33,199 bases of DNA from Capnocytophaga leadbetteri. GTDB taxonomy: Bacteria > Bacteroidota > Bacteroidia > Flavobacteriales > Flavobacteriaceae. The stretch covers positions 1-33,199 of the forward strand of contig NZ_QBKG01000021.1 of NCBI RefSeq assembly GCF_003054025.1, given 5' to 3'. The position numbers were made by a program, and so were the translations under genes. A model generated the notes under the pieces. It ran no database searches and had not been told where the DNA came from. It was given only the letters and a program-made list of their open reading frames with translations. Below are positions 7,304 to 15,995 of the stretch, piece by piece; positions within the stretch are counted from its first letter, which is position 1, and every line of letters begins with the position of its first letter.

Positions 7304-8701
7304 ATGAGTTACAGAATTGAAAAAGACACTTTAGGCGAAGTGAAAGTCCCTGCAGATAAATATTGGGGGGCACAAACAGAGCGTTCTCGCAACAATTTCA
7401 AAATTGGTGCTCCTGCCTCTATGCCAAAAGAAATCATTCGTGGTTTCGCTTACCTCAAAAAAGCAGCTGCTTATGCCAATTTTGATTTAGGTGTGCTTTC
7501 TGCTGAAAAACGCGATGCTATTGCTCAAGTATGCGACGAAATCCTTGCAGGCAAACTCGATGACCAATTCCCATTGGTTATCTGGCAAACAGGTTCTGGT
7601 ACGCAGTCTAATATGAACGTAAATGAGGTGATTGCTAACCGTGCTCAAGTGCTTGCTGGCAAACAGATAGGCGAGGGCGACCCTGTGTTAAAAGCTAATG
7701 ATGATGTAAATAAATCGCAATCGTCTAACGACACTTTCCCTACAGGTATGCATATTGCTTGCTACAAAATGGTGGTAGAGAAAACGCTTCCTGGGGTTCA
7801 GAAATTGCGTGATACCCTTGCGGCTAAAGCTGAAGCTTTCAAAGATGTAGTTAAGATAGGTCGTACGCACCTTATGGACGCTACTCCTCTTACGCTTGGT
7901 CAAGAAATCTCTGGTTATGTGGCCCAACTCGACCACGCCATCAAAGCGATTAAGAATACACTCGCACACCTTTCAGAACTTGCTTTAGGTGGTACAGCTG
8001 TAGGTACAGGGCTTAACACTCCTAAAGGCTATGATGTAAAAGTAGCGGAGTATATTGCTAAATTTACCGGTCTACCTTTTGTTACAGCTCCTAATAAATT
8101 CGAAGCTTTAGCCTCTCACGATGCGATAGTAGAGAGCCACGGAGCTTTAAAACAGTTAGCAGTAGCACTTAATAAGATAGCTAATGATATTCGTATGATG
8201 GCTTCAGGCCCTCGTTCAGGTATAGGCGAAATTCTTATTCCTGAAAACGAACCGGGTAGCTCTATTATGCCAGGAAAAGTAAATCCTACTCAATGCGAGG
8301 CTATGACTATGGTAGCAGCTCAAGTAATGGGTAATGATGTAGCTATCACTGTAGGGGGAACACAAGGACATTACGAACTCAATGTATTCAAACCGTTAAT
8401 GGCTTCTAACTTCCTAAAATCAGCAGAGCTTTTAGGTGATGTATGTGTGTCATTCGAAGAGCATTGTGCAAGTGGAATTGAGCCTAACTATAAACGCATC
8501 AAAGAGTTGGTAGATAATTCACTAATGTTAGTTACAGCGCTTAATACTAAGATAGGTTACTACAAAGCTGCCGAGATAGCTCAAACAGCACACCGCAATG
8601 GCACTACTCTTAAAGAAGAAGCAGTACGTTTAGGTTATGTTACCCCAGAAGATTTCGATAAATGGGTACGCCCAGAAGATATGGTAGGTAGTCTTAAATA
8701 A
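7304..8701 (+). CDS. fumC: class II fumarate hydratase
   Basis: A 465-residue fumarase that interconverts fumarate and L-malate in the TCA cycle. It shows the superfamily signature [11 protein letters not shown] starting at residue 318, whose serine lies on the catalytic loop, and GRTHL with His189, matching the E. coli FumC catalytic pair Ser318/His188. The substrate-site segments [10 protein letters not shown] (97-106) and SSNDTFPT (140-147) are intact. Length equals the family norm. It is monocistronic as far as I can see, with its own promoter and another promoter starting at 8760 just downstream. Class II enzymes lack an iron-sulfur cluster and so tolerate oxygen. Confidence 0.98.
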   Translation: MSYRIEKDTLGEVKVPADKYWGAQTERSRNNFKIGAPASMPKEIIRGFAYLKKAAAYANFDLGVLSAEKRDAIAQVCDEILAGKLDDQFPLVIWQTGSGTQSNMNVNEVIANRAQVLAGKQIGEGDPVLKANDDVNKSQSSNDTFPTGMHIACYKMVVEKTLPGVQKLRDTLAAKAEAFKDVVKIGRTHLMDATPLTLGQEISGYVAQLDHAIKAIKNTLAHLSELALGGTAVGTGLNTPKGYDVKVAEYIAKFTGLPFVTAPNKFEALASHDAIVESHGALKQLAVALNKIANDIRMMASGPRSGIGEILIPENEPGSSIMPGKVNPTQCEAMTMVAAQVMGNDVAITVGGTQGHYELNVFKPLMASNFLKSAELLGDVCVSFEEHCASGIEPNYKRIKELVDNSLMLVTALNTKIGYYKAAEIAQTAHRNGTTLKEEAVRLGYVTPEDFDKWVRPEDMVGSLK

Positions 8702-8759
8702 TTATCAAGTAAAATATAAATTGCTAAATGTTAAAAAAATAAAAATATTTTAGCAAAAA

Positions 8760-8791
8760 TTTGCATGATATTGTGTAAAAATATACCTTTG
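8760..8791 (+). promoter_or_regulatory. promoter of the TRL-like lipoprotein gene
   Basis: TTTG (8760-8763), a 20-base spacer and TACCTTTG (8784-8791). Predicted start near 8798 gives an 80-base leader, longer than most in this window. Confidence 0.85.
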
Positions 8792-8879
8792 TACCCTAAT
8801 TAGAGCTGTTAAACTATCAACAGGGAGAAACTGAAAATCCATAAGAGTAGGAAACATAACAAATAAAAATGTATTTTTT

Positions 8880-9152
8880 ATGAAAAAATTATTCGTTGCA
8901 GCAGCTTTAGCTACTGCCCTAACAAGCTGCTCTCTTACATTACCAGTAGCAGCTACTAGCAATCCAGTTGGTAAAAAAGTAGGAACTGCTACCGCTACTG
9001 GTTATCTTGGTGTATTGTTCTTTGGAGCTGATGCAAGTATCCAAAAAGCAGCTAAAAATGCTGGTATCACTAAAATTTCAACAGTAGATATCAAACACAC
9101 AAGCATTCTTGGTATCGTGGTTTCTTATGAAACTATTGTAACTGGTGAGTAG
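8880..9152 (+). CDS. TRL-like family small lipoprotein
   Basis: 90 residues beginning with a lipoprotein signal peptide with lipobox LTSC and acceptor Cys17. The mature part is rich in Gly/Ala/Thr and follows the TRL-like pattern, a family of small proteins first noted near tRNA loci: NPVGKKVGTATATGYLGVLFFGADASI, then a segment predicting a short amphipathic helix (IQKAAKNAGITKI) and a C-terminal beta segment. The molecular role of the family is unknown. It has its own promoter and is followed 13 bases after the stop by a terminator, so most transcripts should carry this gene alone. It is likely abundant and at the cell envelope. Confidence 0.75.
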   Translation: MKKLFVAAALATALTSCSLTLPVAATSNPVGKKVGTATATGYLGVLFFGADASIQKAAKNAGITKISTVDIKHTSILGIVVSYETIVTGE

Positions 9153-9165
9153 TTTTTTTTAATTT

Positions 9166-9222
9166 AAAAGAAGAAAAAGAACTATCTTGAGATATTTTAG
9201 ATAGTTCTTTTCTTCTTTTTTT
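9166..9222 (+). terminator. intercistronic terminator after the TRL-like gene
   Basis: A perfect 12-bp stem AAAGAACTATCT/AGATAGTTCTTT (9176-9187 with 9199-9210) with flanking purine and pyrimidine runs that can extend it, then TTTTTTT. It ends 12 bases before the next ATG. Confidence 0.85.
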
Positions 9223-9233
9223 AATGTTATCTT

Positions 9234-9785
9234 ATGAAAAAACGTTTTTTATTACTTAGTTTACTACTAATCTCTTTATCTATTAGTCTTAATAGTTGTT
9301 TAGGAGTAAAACCTGCAACTTCAGGAGGAGGTAAAAAGTACTTTGAGAGCTATTATGTAGGCGATGAGGGTAATCAATATTTTATAAAACCTTTAGCCTT
9401 AGTAAGTGAATACGAAGAAGCTAAAGCTACATTAGATATTAGCTTCAGAAGCAAAGAAAGTTTGCAAGGTACAGCACAGATGAATTTTAGCGTGTATATG
9501 CCAGAGGCTATACATAGTTTAAAAAGTGTTTATTTGTATGTTAATAATACAAGTTTTGAGCTGTCTGATGTCAAATTGTTATTCGTAGAAAGAGAGAAAA
9601 ATAGCTTTCAGTCGCGTTTTTCCACTACTATTCCTGCAGAAAAATTGAAGTCTATATTTAATACTTCTGATTGGCAATTAGTCATAATAAAAGAAAAAGG
9701 TAAGACCTATAAATTTGATACAGCCTCTTCATCTAAAAAGAGAATAGAAGCAATAAATTCTAATTTGTTTACTATTTTTAAATAA
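9234..9785 (+). CDS. lipoprotein of unknown function
   Basis: 183 residues with a lipoprotein signal peptide (lipobox LNSC, acceptor Cys22). The mature part starts with a flexible Gly-rich stretch and then alternates in a way that predicts mostly beta strands, with no cysteines or catalytic motif. I do not recognise the family. It lies only 12 bases after a strong terminator, which leaves no room for a separate promoter with spacing like the others here, so it probably depends on read-through from the TRL-like gene. It is 15 bases before the sulfatase gene and likely co-transcribed with it. A surface or periplasmic partner of the sulfatase is possible but is inference. Confidence 0.75.
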   Translation: MKKRFLLLSLLLISLSISLNSCLGVKPATSGGGKKYFESYYVGDEGNQYFIKPLALVSEYEEAKATLDISFRSKESLQGTAQMNFSVYMPEAIHSLKSVYLYVNNTSFELSDVKLLFVEREKNSFQSRFSTTIPAEKLKSIFNTSDWQLVIIKEKGKTYKFDTASSSKKRIEAINSNLFTIFK

Positions 9786-9800
9786 CTAAACCATTAAGAA

Positions 9801-11315
9801 ATGAAACCAACTTTTTTGATACTATTAGCATTATTGTTTACTAACAGCTGGGGACAAGCTATTACCTCTCAACGCCCTAATATAGTAGTCTTTATAGTAG
9901 ATGATATGGGCTGGGAAGACACTTCTTTGCCTTTCTGGGATACGCGTGTACCTAATAATGATACTTACCATACCCCTAATATGGAGCGCTTAGCAGCTAA
10001 AGGCATACAGCTCACACAAGGCTATGCTTCTTCTATATGTTCCCCCAGTAGGGTAAGCCTAATGACGGGTAGCAATCCAGCTCGCCATCGTGTAACCAAT
10101 TGGACGCTTCACTACAATACCCCTACTGATGTAGAAGACCCTATTATTACTCCTCCTGAGTGGAATGTCAATGGCATTTCGCCTGTACCTAATATTCCTC
10201 GCACTTATTACGCTCGTACTCTTCCGCAGTTGCTCAAAGACGTAGGCTACTATACTATTTGTATAGGCAAAGCGCATTTTGGGGCTACCCAAACGTTAGG
10301 GGCTGATCCGCTGAACTTAGGTTTTGAGAAGAATATAGCAGGACACGCTGGCGGAGGGCCTGCCAGTTACTCTGGGCTTACTAATTTTGGCAATCGTACA
10401 GACGGCAAACCATCATCTCCTTTTGCTATCCCCGACCTACAAAAGTATTGGGGAAAAGATATTTCTGTTACCGAAGCTCTTACCCTCGAGGCTCTTGCTA
10501 CCTTAGACAGTCGTCCTAAAGACCGTCCGTTTTTTCTCTATCTTTCGCATTATGCGGTACATATTCCTATAGAAGAAGACAAACGTTTTATTGATGCTTA
10601 TAAGCATTTAGACCCTATAGAGGCGCGCTATGCCTCTATGGTAGCAGCTATGGATAAAAGCCTCGGCGATGTGTTAGACTACCTCGAAGCACATCAGTTA
10701 ATTGATAATACTTTTATCTTATTTCTCTCTGATAATGGCGGACTTAGTGCTGTAGCGCGAGGAGGTAAGCCTAACACACATAACTATCCGCTACAAGCAG
10801 GCAAAGGTTCTGCTTATGAGGGGGGCGTACGTATCCCTATGATAGCAGCTTGGCACGGACATATACCTGCTGGTACGCGTACTTCGCAACCCGTTATTAT
10901 CGAAGATGTTTTTCCGACTTTGTTGAGTGTTGCTCAACTAAAGCATTACCGCTACCAAGTGCCTCAAGTAGTAGATGGTAAGAGCTTTTTGCCTTTGCTC
11001 GAAGGGAAAAAAGTAGGTGGGAAGCCCCGTCCCCTTTATTGGCATTGCCCTAACAATTGGTATACAGTAGAAGGTTATGGTTACGGAGCTTCGAGTGCCA
11101 TACGCTTAGGCGATTGGAAATTAGTGTATATGTACAAAACAGGGCAAAAAGAACTCTTTAACCTCGAAGATGATATAGGAGAGCAGTACAATTTGGATAC
11201 AGAATACCCGCGCAAGACACAAGAGCTCACAAAAAAACTGCGCCATTACCTTAAGCGAGTAAAAGCGCAGTTACCTATTAATAAAAAAACGGGGAAACCT
11301 ATTGAGTTAAATTAA
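9801..11315 (+). CDS. secreted sulfatase, formylglycine type
   Basis: 504 residues with an N-terminal signal peptide (cleavage near residue 19) and the alkaline phosphatase-like sulfatase fold. Metal ligands Asp34-Asp35 lie in IVVFIVDDMGW. The active-site signature C80-S-P-S-R84 carries the cysteine that is converted to formylglycine by a maturase. A later LFLSDNGG motif supplies further metal ligands, and HYAVHIP carries a conserved histidine pair. It should hydrolyse sulfate esters, perhaps on host glycans such as mucin or glycosaminoglycans, but the substrate cannot be read from the motif. No anaerobic or aerobic maturase gene is in the window. Its stop overlaps the stop of the convergent gene by four bases. 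Confidence 0.92.
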   Translation: MKPTFLILLALLFTNSWGQAITSQRPNIVVFIVDDMGWEDTSLPFWDTRVPNNDTYHTPNMERLAAKGIQLTQGYASSICSPSRVSLMTGSNPARHRVTNWTLHYNTPTDVEDPIITPPEWNVNGISPVPNIPRTYYARTLPQLLKDVGYYTICIGKAHFGATQTLGADPLNLGFEKNIAGHAGGGPASYSGLTNFGNRTDGKPSSPFAIPDLQKYWGKDISVTEALTLEALATLDSRPKDRPFFLYLSHYAVHIPIEEDKRFIDAYKHLDPIEARYASMVAAMDKSLGDVLDYLEAHQLIDNTFILFLSDNGGLSAVARGGKPNTHNYPLQAGKGSAYEGGVRIPMIAAWHGHIPAGTRTSQPVIIEDVFPTLLSVAQLKHYRYQVPQVVDGKSFLPLLEGKKVGGKPRPLYWHCPNNWYTVEGYGYGASSAIRLGDWKLVYMYKTGQKELFNLEDDIGEQYNLDTEYPRKTQELTKKLRHYLKRVKAQLPINKKTGKPIELN

Positions 11316-12475
11316 GGATTTTCAATGAGGGTAGGTTGGTCAGTTAGCTTAGCTCCTTCTAAAATAAAATCGGTAAGGCGTTGTAGATAGATACTTATTT
11401 GAGGGTCTGTAACGTTGAAGAGCATCACGATAACTACCTGTTCATTAGGGTATACTGATAGCCAACCAAAACCACCTACTCCCATACCGGTATGTCCAAA
11501 ATAGTCGCGTCCATTCCAGTCACGTTGGTTTTGCCAACCTATACCGTAGTTTATCTCTACATCATCAGTAGTACATTGTTTTTTGAGCATCTCATTTTCT
11601 ACTGCTTGCGATAAGAAGCTGTGTCGCTCTATGGCAGTACCCATTTTAGCAATATCGTGAGAGGTAGAAAGGAAGCCTCCGCCTGCTAATTTGAAGTAGT
11701 TGTTCACTTCAGTAGCTTTGTCTAATCCCTTTTTAGTACGGGTGTACGGAGTAGCTTCATCAGTAATAATTTTACCTCTGTCAGGAAAGGTGCGCCACAT
11801 ATTCAGTGGTTTAAAAACCTCATCTTTAGCTATATCTTCAAACTTCTTGTTTAGGCACTTCTCAATAGCTAATGAAATAAGATTAATACCATAACTGCTG
11901 TATAAAAACTTAGTGCCTGGTGCCGATTGTAGTATGTCATCTTTAAATAGGTCTATTCCTTCTTCTATAGAGTATTTCTTGTTGAGGGTATATTCATTTG
12001 CTTTGTAAGAGCGAATACCTGCCAAATGTCCAGCAAGCTGTTTAATAGTGAAGTCAAACGGTTTGGGCGGGAAGTTAGGTACGTATTCATACAGCGAAAG
12101 ATTCCAGTCAAATTTCTTTTGCTCTTGTAGGCGTGCCAATAATACTCCAGTGATAGCTTTGCTCATACTAGCTACGCGAAAGATAGTTTTTTGCGGGTCT
12201 ACAGGTGTTTTTTTGCTAATATCGGCATAGCCATACCCTCCTTGCCAAATAATTTTCCCTTGTTTAGTAACCGTGACTGATGCCCCTGGTATAATTTCCT
12301 CTTGAATAAGGTAGTACAATATCTTTTCAGCTTCAGTCTTAGCCTCTTCAAACGAGGTAACTTCAGAAGGATTCTTTTTAAAAACCTCTGTATCAGATAG
12401 TTTCCTTTGCCCGAAAAGAGTATTAAAGAAAGAGATAATAGTAGAAAACACGATAATGGTTGTTAGTTTTTTCAT
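11312..12475 (-). CDS. secreted serine beta-lactamase-fold hydrolase
   Basis: 387 residues with a signal peptide (cleavage near the Gln after LFG, residue 23) and a class C beta-lactamase/penicillin-binding-like domain. The nucleophile motif is S103-M-S-K106, and a late GHTGMG supplies the third motif (H-T-G). The second motif reads Y192-S-S where true beta-lactamases have Y-x-N, so an esterase or peptidase-like role is as likely as resistance. The closing 30 residues look like an extension. It is transcribed towards the sulfatase, with only the overlapping stops between them and no terminator visible. A possible -7 box (CAAAGATA on the plus strand, 12504-12511) precedes it. Clinical beta-lactam resistance should not be inferred. 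Confidence 0.88.
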   Translation of the reverse strand: MKKLTTIIVFSTIISFFNTLFGQRKLSDTEVFKKNPSEVTSFEEAKTEAEKILYYLIQEEIIPGASVTVTKQGKIIWQGGYGYADISKKTPVDPQKTIFRVASMSKAITGVLLARLQEQKKFDWNLSLYEYVPNFPPKPFDFTIKQLAGHLAGIRSYKANEYTLNKKYSIEEGIDLFKDDILQSAPGTKFLYSSYGINLISLAIEKCLNKKFEDIAKDEVFKPLNMWRTFPDRGKIITDEATPYTRTKKGLDKATEVNNYFKLAGGGFLSTSHDIAKMGTAIERHSFLSQAVENEMLKKQCTTDDVEINYGIGWQNQRDWNGRDYFGHTGMGVGGFGWLSVYPNEQVVIVMLFNVTDPQISIYLQRLTDFILEGAKLTDQPTLIENP

Positions 12476-12555
12476 TTGTAATGAGTTGTTTTTTTTCAGG
12501 GCGCAAAGATAGTAATTATGAGCGGAAAAAAGATGAAGATAATGTAATAAAATAC

Positions 12556-12592
12556 AAAAAAGCTGTTAGAAAATTCTCTAACAGCTTTTTTT
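12556..12592 (-). terminator. terminator of sucD
   Basis: A 15-bp perfect stem built on AGCTGTTAGA (12556-12570 with 12577-12591) with a T-run in both directions. It separates sucD from the beta-lactamase-like gene. Confidence 0.92.
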
Positions 12593-12615
12593 ATATATAA
12601 AAACAAAAATAAAGT

Positions 12616-13491
12616 CTATTTACTCATTATCTCTTTTACTTTTTCACCTATTTTAGCAGGTGAATCCACTACGTGTACACCACACTCTCTAAGAATGCGT
12701 TTTTTAGCTTCAGCAGTGTCTTCAGCACCTCCTACTATAGCTCCAGCGTGCCCCATAGTGCGCCCTTTAGGAGCGGTTTCACCAGCAATAAAGCTCACTA
12801 CAGGTTTTTTGTTGCCATTAGCTTTTATCCAACGAGCAGCTTCAGGTTCTAACTGACCACCTATTTCGCCTATCATCACTATACAGTGGGTTTCAGGGTC
12901 ATTCATTAGTAGTTCAACAGCTTCTTTAGTAGTGGTACCAATAATAGGGTCACCGCCGATACCTATAGCGGTAGTGATACCCAAGCCCTGACGTACTATT
13001 TGGTCAGCAGCTTCATAAGTAAGAGTACCCGATTTAGAAACAATGCCCACGTGTCCTTTTTTGAAGATAAAACCGGGCATAATACCTACCTTAGCTTCTT
13101 CAGGAGTGATAACTCCAGGGCAGTTAGGCCCTATAAGCCTACAGTCGCGATTTTTGATGTAAGCAGCCACTTTCACCATATCGGCAACAGGAATACCTTC
13201 AGTGATGGTAATAATCACTTTAATGCCAGCTTCTGCTGCTTCCATAATGGCATCTGCAGCAAATGCAGGCGGTACGAAGATGATAGAAACATCAGCTCCT
13301 GTGGCTTTTACAGCGTCGGCTACGGTGTTAAATACGGGTTTTCCTAAGTGTGTTTGTCCACCTTTGTTAGGGGTAATACCGCCTACTACATTCGTGCCGT
13401 AAGCAATCATTTGCTCAGCGTGAAAAGTACCTTCACTTCCGGTGAAGCCTTGTACAATCACCTTTGAATTTTTATTCACTAATACACTCAT
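12616..13491 (-). CDS. sucD: succinyl-CoA ligase, alpha subunit
   Basis: A 291-residue alpha subunit of the TCA-cycle enzyme that converts succinyl-CoA to succinate with ATP or GTP formation. It shows the N-terminal CoA-binding Rossmann region ([14 protein letters not shown]), the motif GPNCPGVI, and the phosphorylated histidine, His248, in [10 protein letters not shown]. Length is standard. The beta subunit gene sucC is not adjacent: the minus-strand upstream side is a promoter (13521-13552) and then panD on the other strand. The alpha gene is therefore transcribed alone, as is common in flavobacteria. Confidence 0.97.
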   Translation of the reverse strand: MSVLVNKNSKVIVQGFTGSEGTFHAEQMIAYGTNVVGGITPNKGGQTHLGKPVFNTVADAVKATGADVSIIFVPPAFAADAIMEAAEAGIKVIITITEGIPVADMVKVAAYIKNRDCRLIGPNCPGVITPEEAKVGIMPGFIFKKGHVGIVSKSGTLTYEAADQIVRQGLGITTAIGIGGDPIIGTTTKEAVELLMNDPETHCIVMIGEIGGQLEPEAARWIKANGNKKPVVSFIAGETAPKGRTMGHAGAIVGGAEDTAEAKKRILRECGVHVVDSPAKIGEKVKEIMSK

Positions 13492-13520
13492 TGCGATAAA
13501 CTTTTAGTTTTTAGTTGAAG

Positions 13521-13552
13521 CAAAGATAAGTATTTTATTTGAGCCGTACAAT
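13521..13552 (-). promoter_or_regulatory. sucD promoter
   Basis: On the minus strand TATCTTTG (13528-13521) with ATTG 20 bases upstream (13552-13549). Predicted start near 13514, 23 bases before the ATG. Confidence 0.7.
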
Positions 13553-13664
13553 TTTTATTCGATAAAATAAATAACTTTTCGTAATTGCTATTTCTTATGT
13601 GGTTGTTTATCAGCGAGTTATTAAAAAACGAAAAGAAACTTTTTTATGCGATAAGTAGAAGAAA

Positions 13665-13695
13665 ATTGCTAATTACCTAATTATTTGTACTTTTG
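13665..13695 (+). promoter_or_regulatory. panD promoter
   Basis: ATTG (13665-13668), a 19-base spacer and TACTTTTG (13688-13695). The longest open frame for panD begins inside this promoter at 13685, which argues for the internal ATG at 13721. Confidence 0.75.
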
Positions 13696-13720
13696 CCGCG
13701 TTTTTAAATACAAGCAAAAA

Positions 13721-14071
13721 ATGCAAATAGAAGTATTAAAATCTAAAATACATCGAGTAAAAGTAACAGGTGCTGATTTAGATTACATCGGTAGCATCAC
13801 TATAGACGAGGCACTTTTAGAAGCTGCTGGAATGATAGAAGGCGAAAAGGTCTCGATAGTAAATGTCAATAACGGTGAGCGCTTAGATACTTACATTATC
13901 AAAGGGAAACGCCATTCGGGGGCTATAGTGCTCAATGGGCCTGCGGCTCGCAAAGTACAACGAGGCGATATAATAATTATCATTTCGTATGCCCTAATGG
14001 ATTTTGAAGAGGCTAAAACCTTTAAACCTTCTGTTATTTTCCCTAATGAACAAACGAATCTCTTGGAATGA
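13721..14071 (+). CDS. panD: aspartate 1-decarboxylase precursor
   Basis: A 116-residue pyruvoyl enzyme that makes beta-alanine from L-aspartate for pantothenate and CoA. Self-cleavage occurs between Gly24 and Ser25 in the motif DYIGSITID, and Ser25 becomes the pyruvoyl group. [12 protein letters not shown] and the Tyr/Lys/Arg residues around the active site are present. The ATG at 13721 is chosen because it gives the standard N-terminus [12 protein letters not shown] and because the upstream in-frame ATG at 13685 would start within the promoter. Its stop overlaps the start of the next gene (ATGA), so the two are translationally coupled. No panB or panC is in the window. Confidence 0.97.
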   Translation: MQIEVLKSKIHRVKVTGADLDYIGSITIDEALLEAAGMIEGEKVSIVNVNNGERLDTYIIKGKRHSGAIVLNGPAARKVQRGDIIIIISYALMDFEEAKTFKPSVIFPNEQTNLLE

Positions 14072-15024
14072 AAAAAACGCTTAAACTTACCCTCCCATTA
14101 CTCGTGGGAGGTTTTTTGTGTTGGTACGCCTACCAACAGTTTACTGAAGAGCAATTTGCTGAGATAAAGAAAACCTTTCTTTCAGCAGATTATTTTTATA
14201 TTATTTTGTCAGTCTTTTTAGGCTTTTTAGCCGATATGTCGCGGGCTGTGCGTTGGGAGTTTTTATTGCGCCCTATGGGATACCGCACCTCCCTATTACA
14301 CCGCGCTATGGCAGTGTTTATGGGCTATTTGGTAAATGTTACAATTCCGCGTTCCGGAGAGGTATCACGAGCTCTGCTTGTCAGTAATTATGACGGAGTG
14401 CCTTTCGAGAAGTCCTTTGGCACCATTATCTCAGAGCGTGTTATCGACCTGCTACTGCTCACAGCATTTACCGGAGTTGCATTTGTGCTACAGTTCGATG
14501 TAATTAGCAGCTTTATATTGTCTAAAATTCCTTTTCAGAAACTATTGTGGATAGCTCTCATTGGCGGAGTGTCGTTTGTAGTATTTTTATATTTAGTTTA
14601 TACTTCTGAAAGAAAACTGTTTGTAAAGGTAAAAGGCTTTTTAAGTGGTATAAAAGAAGGCGTACTTTCAGTGATGAAAATACGCCATAAAACCTTGTTT
14701 TTATTGCATACCCTCTTCATATGGGCTATGTATTTCCTGATGTTTTACATTCCTTTCTTTGCTTTGCCCGAAACGGCTACCATCAGTCTGGCTAATGTGC
14801 TTACAGCTTTTGTAGTGGGTAGCTTTGCAATGACATTCACCAATGCAGGTTTTGGCTCATATCCTTTCTTCATAGCTGAGGTGCTTTTCCTCTTTGGGGT
14901 GGCAACACCTGTAGGCACCGCTTTCGGTTGGATAGTATGGACGTCTCAATTTGCTATGACACTTCTTCTGGGAGGTCTGTCGTTTGCTTTGCTCCCTTTG
15001 ATAAAAGAAAATAAAAGCAAGTGA
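14068..15024 (+). CDS. UPF0104/lysylphosphatidylglycerol-synthase-like membrane protein
   Basis: 318 residues with about seven to eight predicted transmembrane helices and the family hallmarks R-W near residue 71 ([15 protein letters not shown]), PRSGEVSRA and ERVIDLL. This matches the flippase-like UPF0104/YbhN group, whose members resemble the membrane part of MprF. The substrate is unknown; lipid or lipid-linked glycan movement is a reasonable guess. It overlaps panD by four bases (ATGA) and must be co-expressed with it. Its last 71 bases overlap, tail to tail, the convergent gene at 14954-15391. Confidence 0.85.
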   Translation: MKKTLKLTLPLLVGGFLCWYAYQQFTEEQFAEIKKTFLSADYFYIILSVFLGFLADMSRAVRWEFLLRPMGYRTSLLHRAMAVFMGYLVNVTIPRSGEVSRALLVSNYDGVPFEKSFGTIISERVIDLLLLTAFTGVAFVLQFDVISSFILSKIPFQKLLWIALIGGVSFVVFLYLVYTSERKLFVKVKGFLSGIKEGVLSVMKIRHKTLFLLHTLFIWAMYFLMFYIPFFALPETATISLANVLTAFVVGSFAMTFTNAGFGSYPFFIAEVLFLFGVATPVGTAFGWIVWTSQFAMTLLLGGLSFALLPLIKENKSK

Positions 15025-15391
15025 TAAACCACGTTATCCAGAACAGATAAAAACCTGCGTGAAAACTAAACTTCATCACCTTATGAGCCGTAGTGGTAAA
15101 ATCTATATAAGTCAGATAAGCCCCTACGGCTCCTATTATTATTAATAGTACAGCCAACAAACGGGCAAACCCTACGCTTACTTTAGCTCTAAAGGTTTGT
15201 AAGAAAAGCAAGAGCACAAACTGTACAATAAATAGAATAAGAGCAGTTTTCCACCAAGTTTTAAATACGGCATACTGACTGTAAAATGTGCTAACGCCTA
15301 TCTTTCCAATAAAAGACATTTTAGAGATGAGTATGCCCGAAACGAGGCTTAATAAGGCTTGTATTAATGTAAGGATACTAAGATTTTTCAT
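14954..15391 (-). CDS. small membrane protein with four helices, function unknown
   Basis: 145 residues with four hydrophobic segments (about 5-28, 46-66, 73-94 and 107-129) and a polar C-terminus, typical of DoxX- or DUF-like inner-membrane proteins; no family is assigned with confidence. It begins 3 bases after the stop of the lipoprotein gene on the same strand, so the two form a pair. The 3' end overlaps the UPF0104 gene on the other strand by 71 bases, encoding about the last 23 residues (roughly [15 protein letters not shown] and what precedes it). That tail is polar and less likely to be structurally critical. Confidence 0.75.
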   Translation of the reverse strand: MKNLSILTLIQALLSLVSGILISKMSFIGKIGVSTFYSQYAVFKTWWKTALILFIVQFVLLLFLQTFRAKVSVGFARLLAVLLIIIGAVGAYLTYIDFTTTAHKVMKFSFHAGFYLFWITWFITCFYFLLSKGAKQTTDLPEEVS

Positions 15392-15394
15392 AAC

Positions 15395-15955
15395 TTATTT
15401 TTTTATAATCTTCCAACCTGTTTTTTCGTTGTATTTTAGTTTAAACTTCTGAGTAATAAATGAAGCATTGGGGTAAGGGTCTTTACCAAAATAGTAGAAA
15501 GGCGTTTTTTCTTTATCTAAAATAACGGTGCAAACAGATACATTTTCTGTACTTTTCTCCAAGGTTACTTTCTTATCATTAAATTTGTAGATAATTGTTT
15601 TTACTTCGGCGTTGTTTTTATTTTGCTTTACCAAATAAGGCAAAGCCTCTTTCGTAAGTGCGGGGGTAATAATATGTACACTGTCTTTAGAAAACCACTT
15701 TTTGCGCACTTTTTCATCATTAATTTCAATAAATCCTTCATCTGTTAGCCTTTGAATAGCCTCAATGAGTTCTTGGTCTGAGCTGTTGCTTAGTTTTTGC
15801 TTGTTGGTATTGAATTTACCTGTTTCGTATAGCGGATTTTCTTCTAAGTAATCGGTGATAAGGTCGGTTACATCGCTGTTGTCCAATTTATTACTTTGGT
15901 TACAGCTGGCGAGTGTTAATAAACCAAAAGTCGCTAATAAAAAATATTTCTTCAT
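15395..15955 (-). CDS. lipoprotein of unknown function
   Basis: 186 residues with a lipoprotein signal peptide (lipobox LASC, acceptor Cys18), then an Asp/Asn/Ser-rich linker. The mature part begins with a helical region containing repeated acidic residues (about 25-90, including ELIEAIQRLTDEGFIEIND), followed by a C-terminal beta-rich half ending KTGWKIIKK. No known domain is recognised. It lies 40 bases after comM on the same strand with no clear promoter between, and 3 bases before the membrane protein gene, so all three may form one transcript. Confidence 0.78.
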   Translation of the reverse strand: MKKYFLLATFGLLTLASCNQSNKLDNSDVTDLITDYLEENPLYETGKFNTNKQKLSNSSDQELIEAIQRLTDEGFIEINDEKVRKKWFSKDSVHIITPALTKEALPYLVKQNKNNAEVKTIIYKFNDKKVTLEKSTENVSVCTVILDKEKTPFYYFGKDPYPNASFITQKFKLKYNEKTGWKIIKK

Positions 15956-15995
15956 TGTTTTATAGTGTTAATTATTATTTATTAATAGTTATTTC

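Noticed and set aside
7688-7969. Antisense ORF in fumC
   Set aside because: A shadow of the strongly conserved fumC frame, with no promoter or domain.
8721-8756. Possible fumC terminator (TTGCTAAA/TTTAGCAA)
   Set aside because: The stem is AT-rich with a 20-base loop and no following T-run, so it is too weak to call.
13574-13635. Inverted repeat CTTTTCGT/ACGAAAAG upstream of panD
   Set aside because: Only 8 bp with a 45-base AT-rich loop. It is weak and likely by chance in this composition.
13685-13720. Longer panD reading frame
   Set aside because: It starts within the -7 box of the promoter. The ATG at 13721 gives the standard PanD N-terminus.
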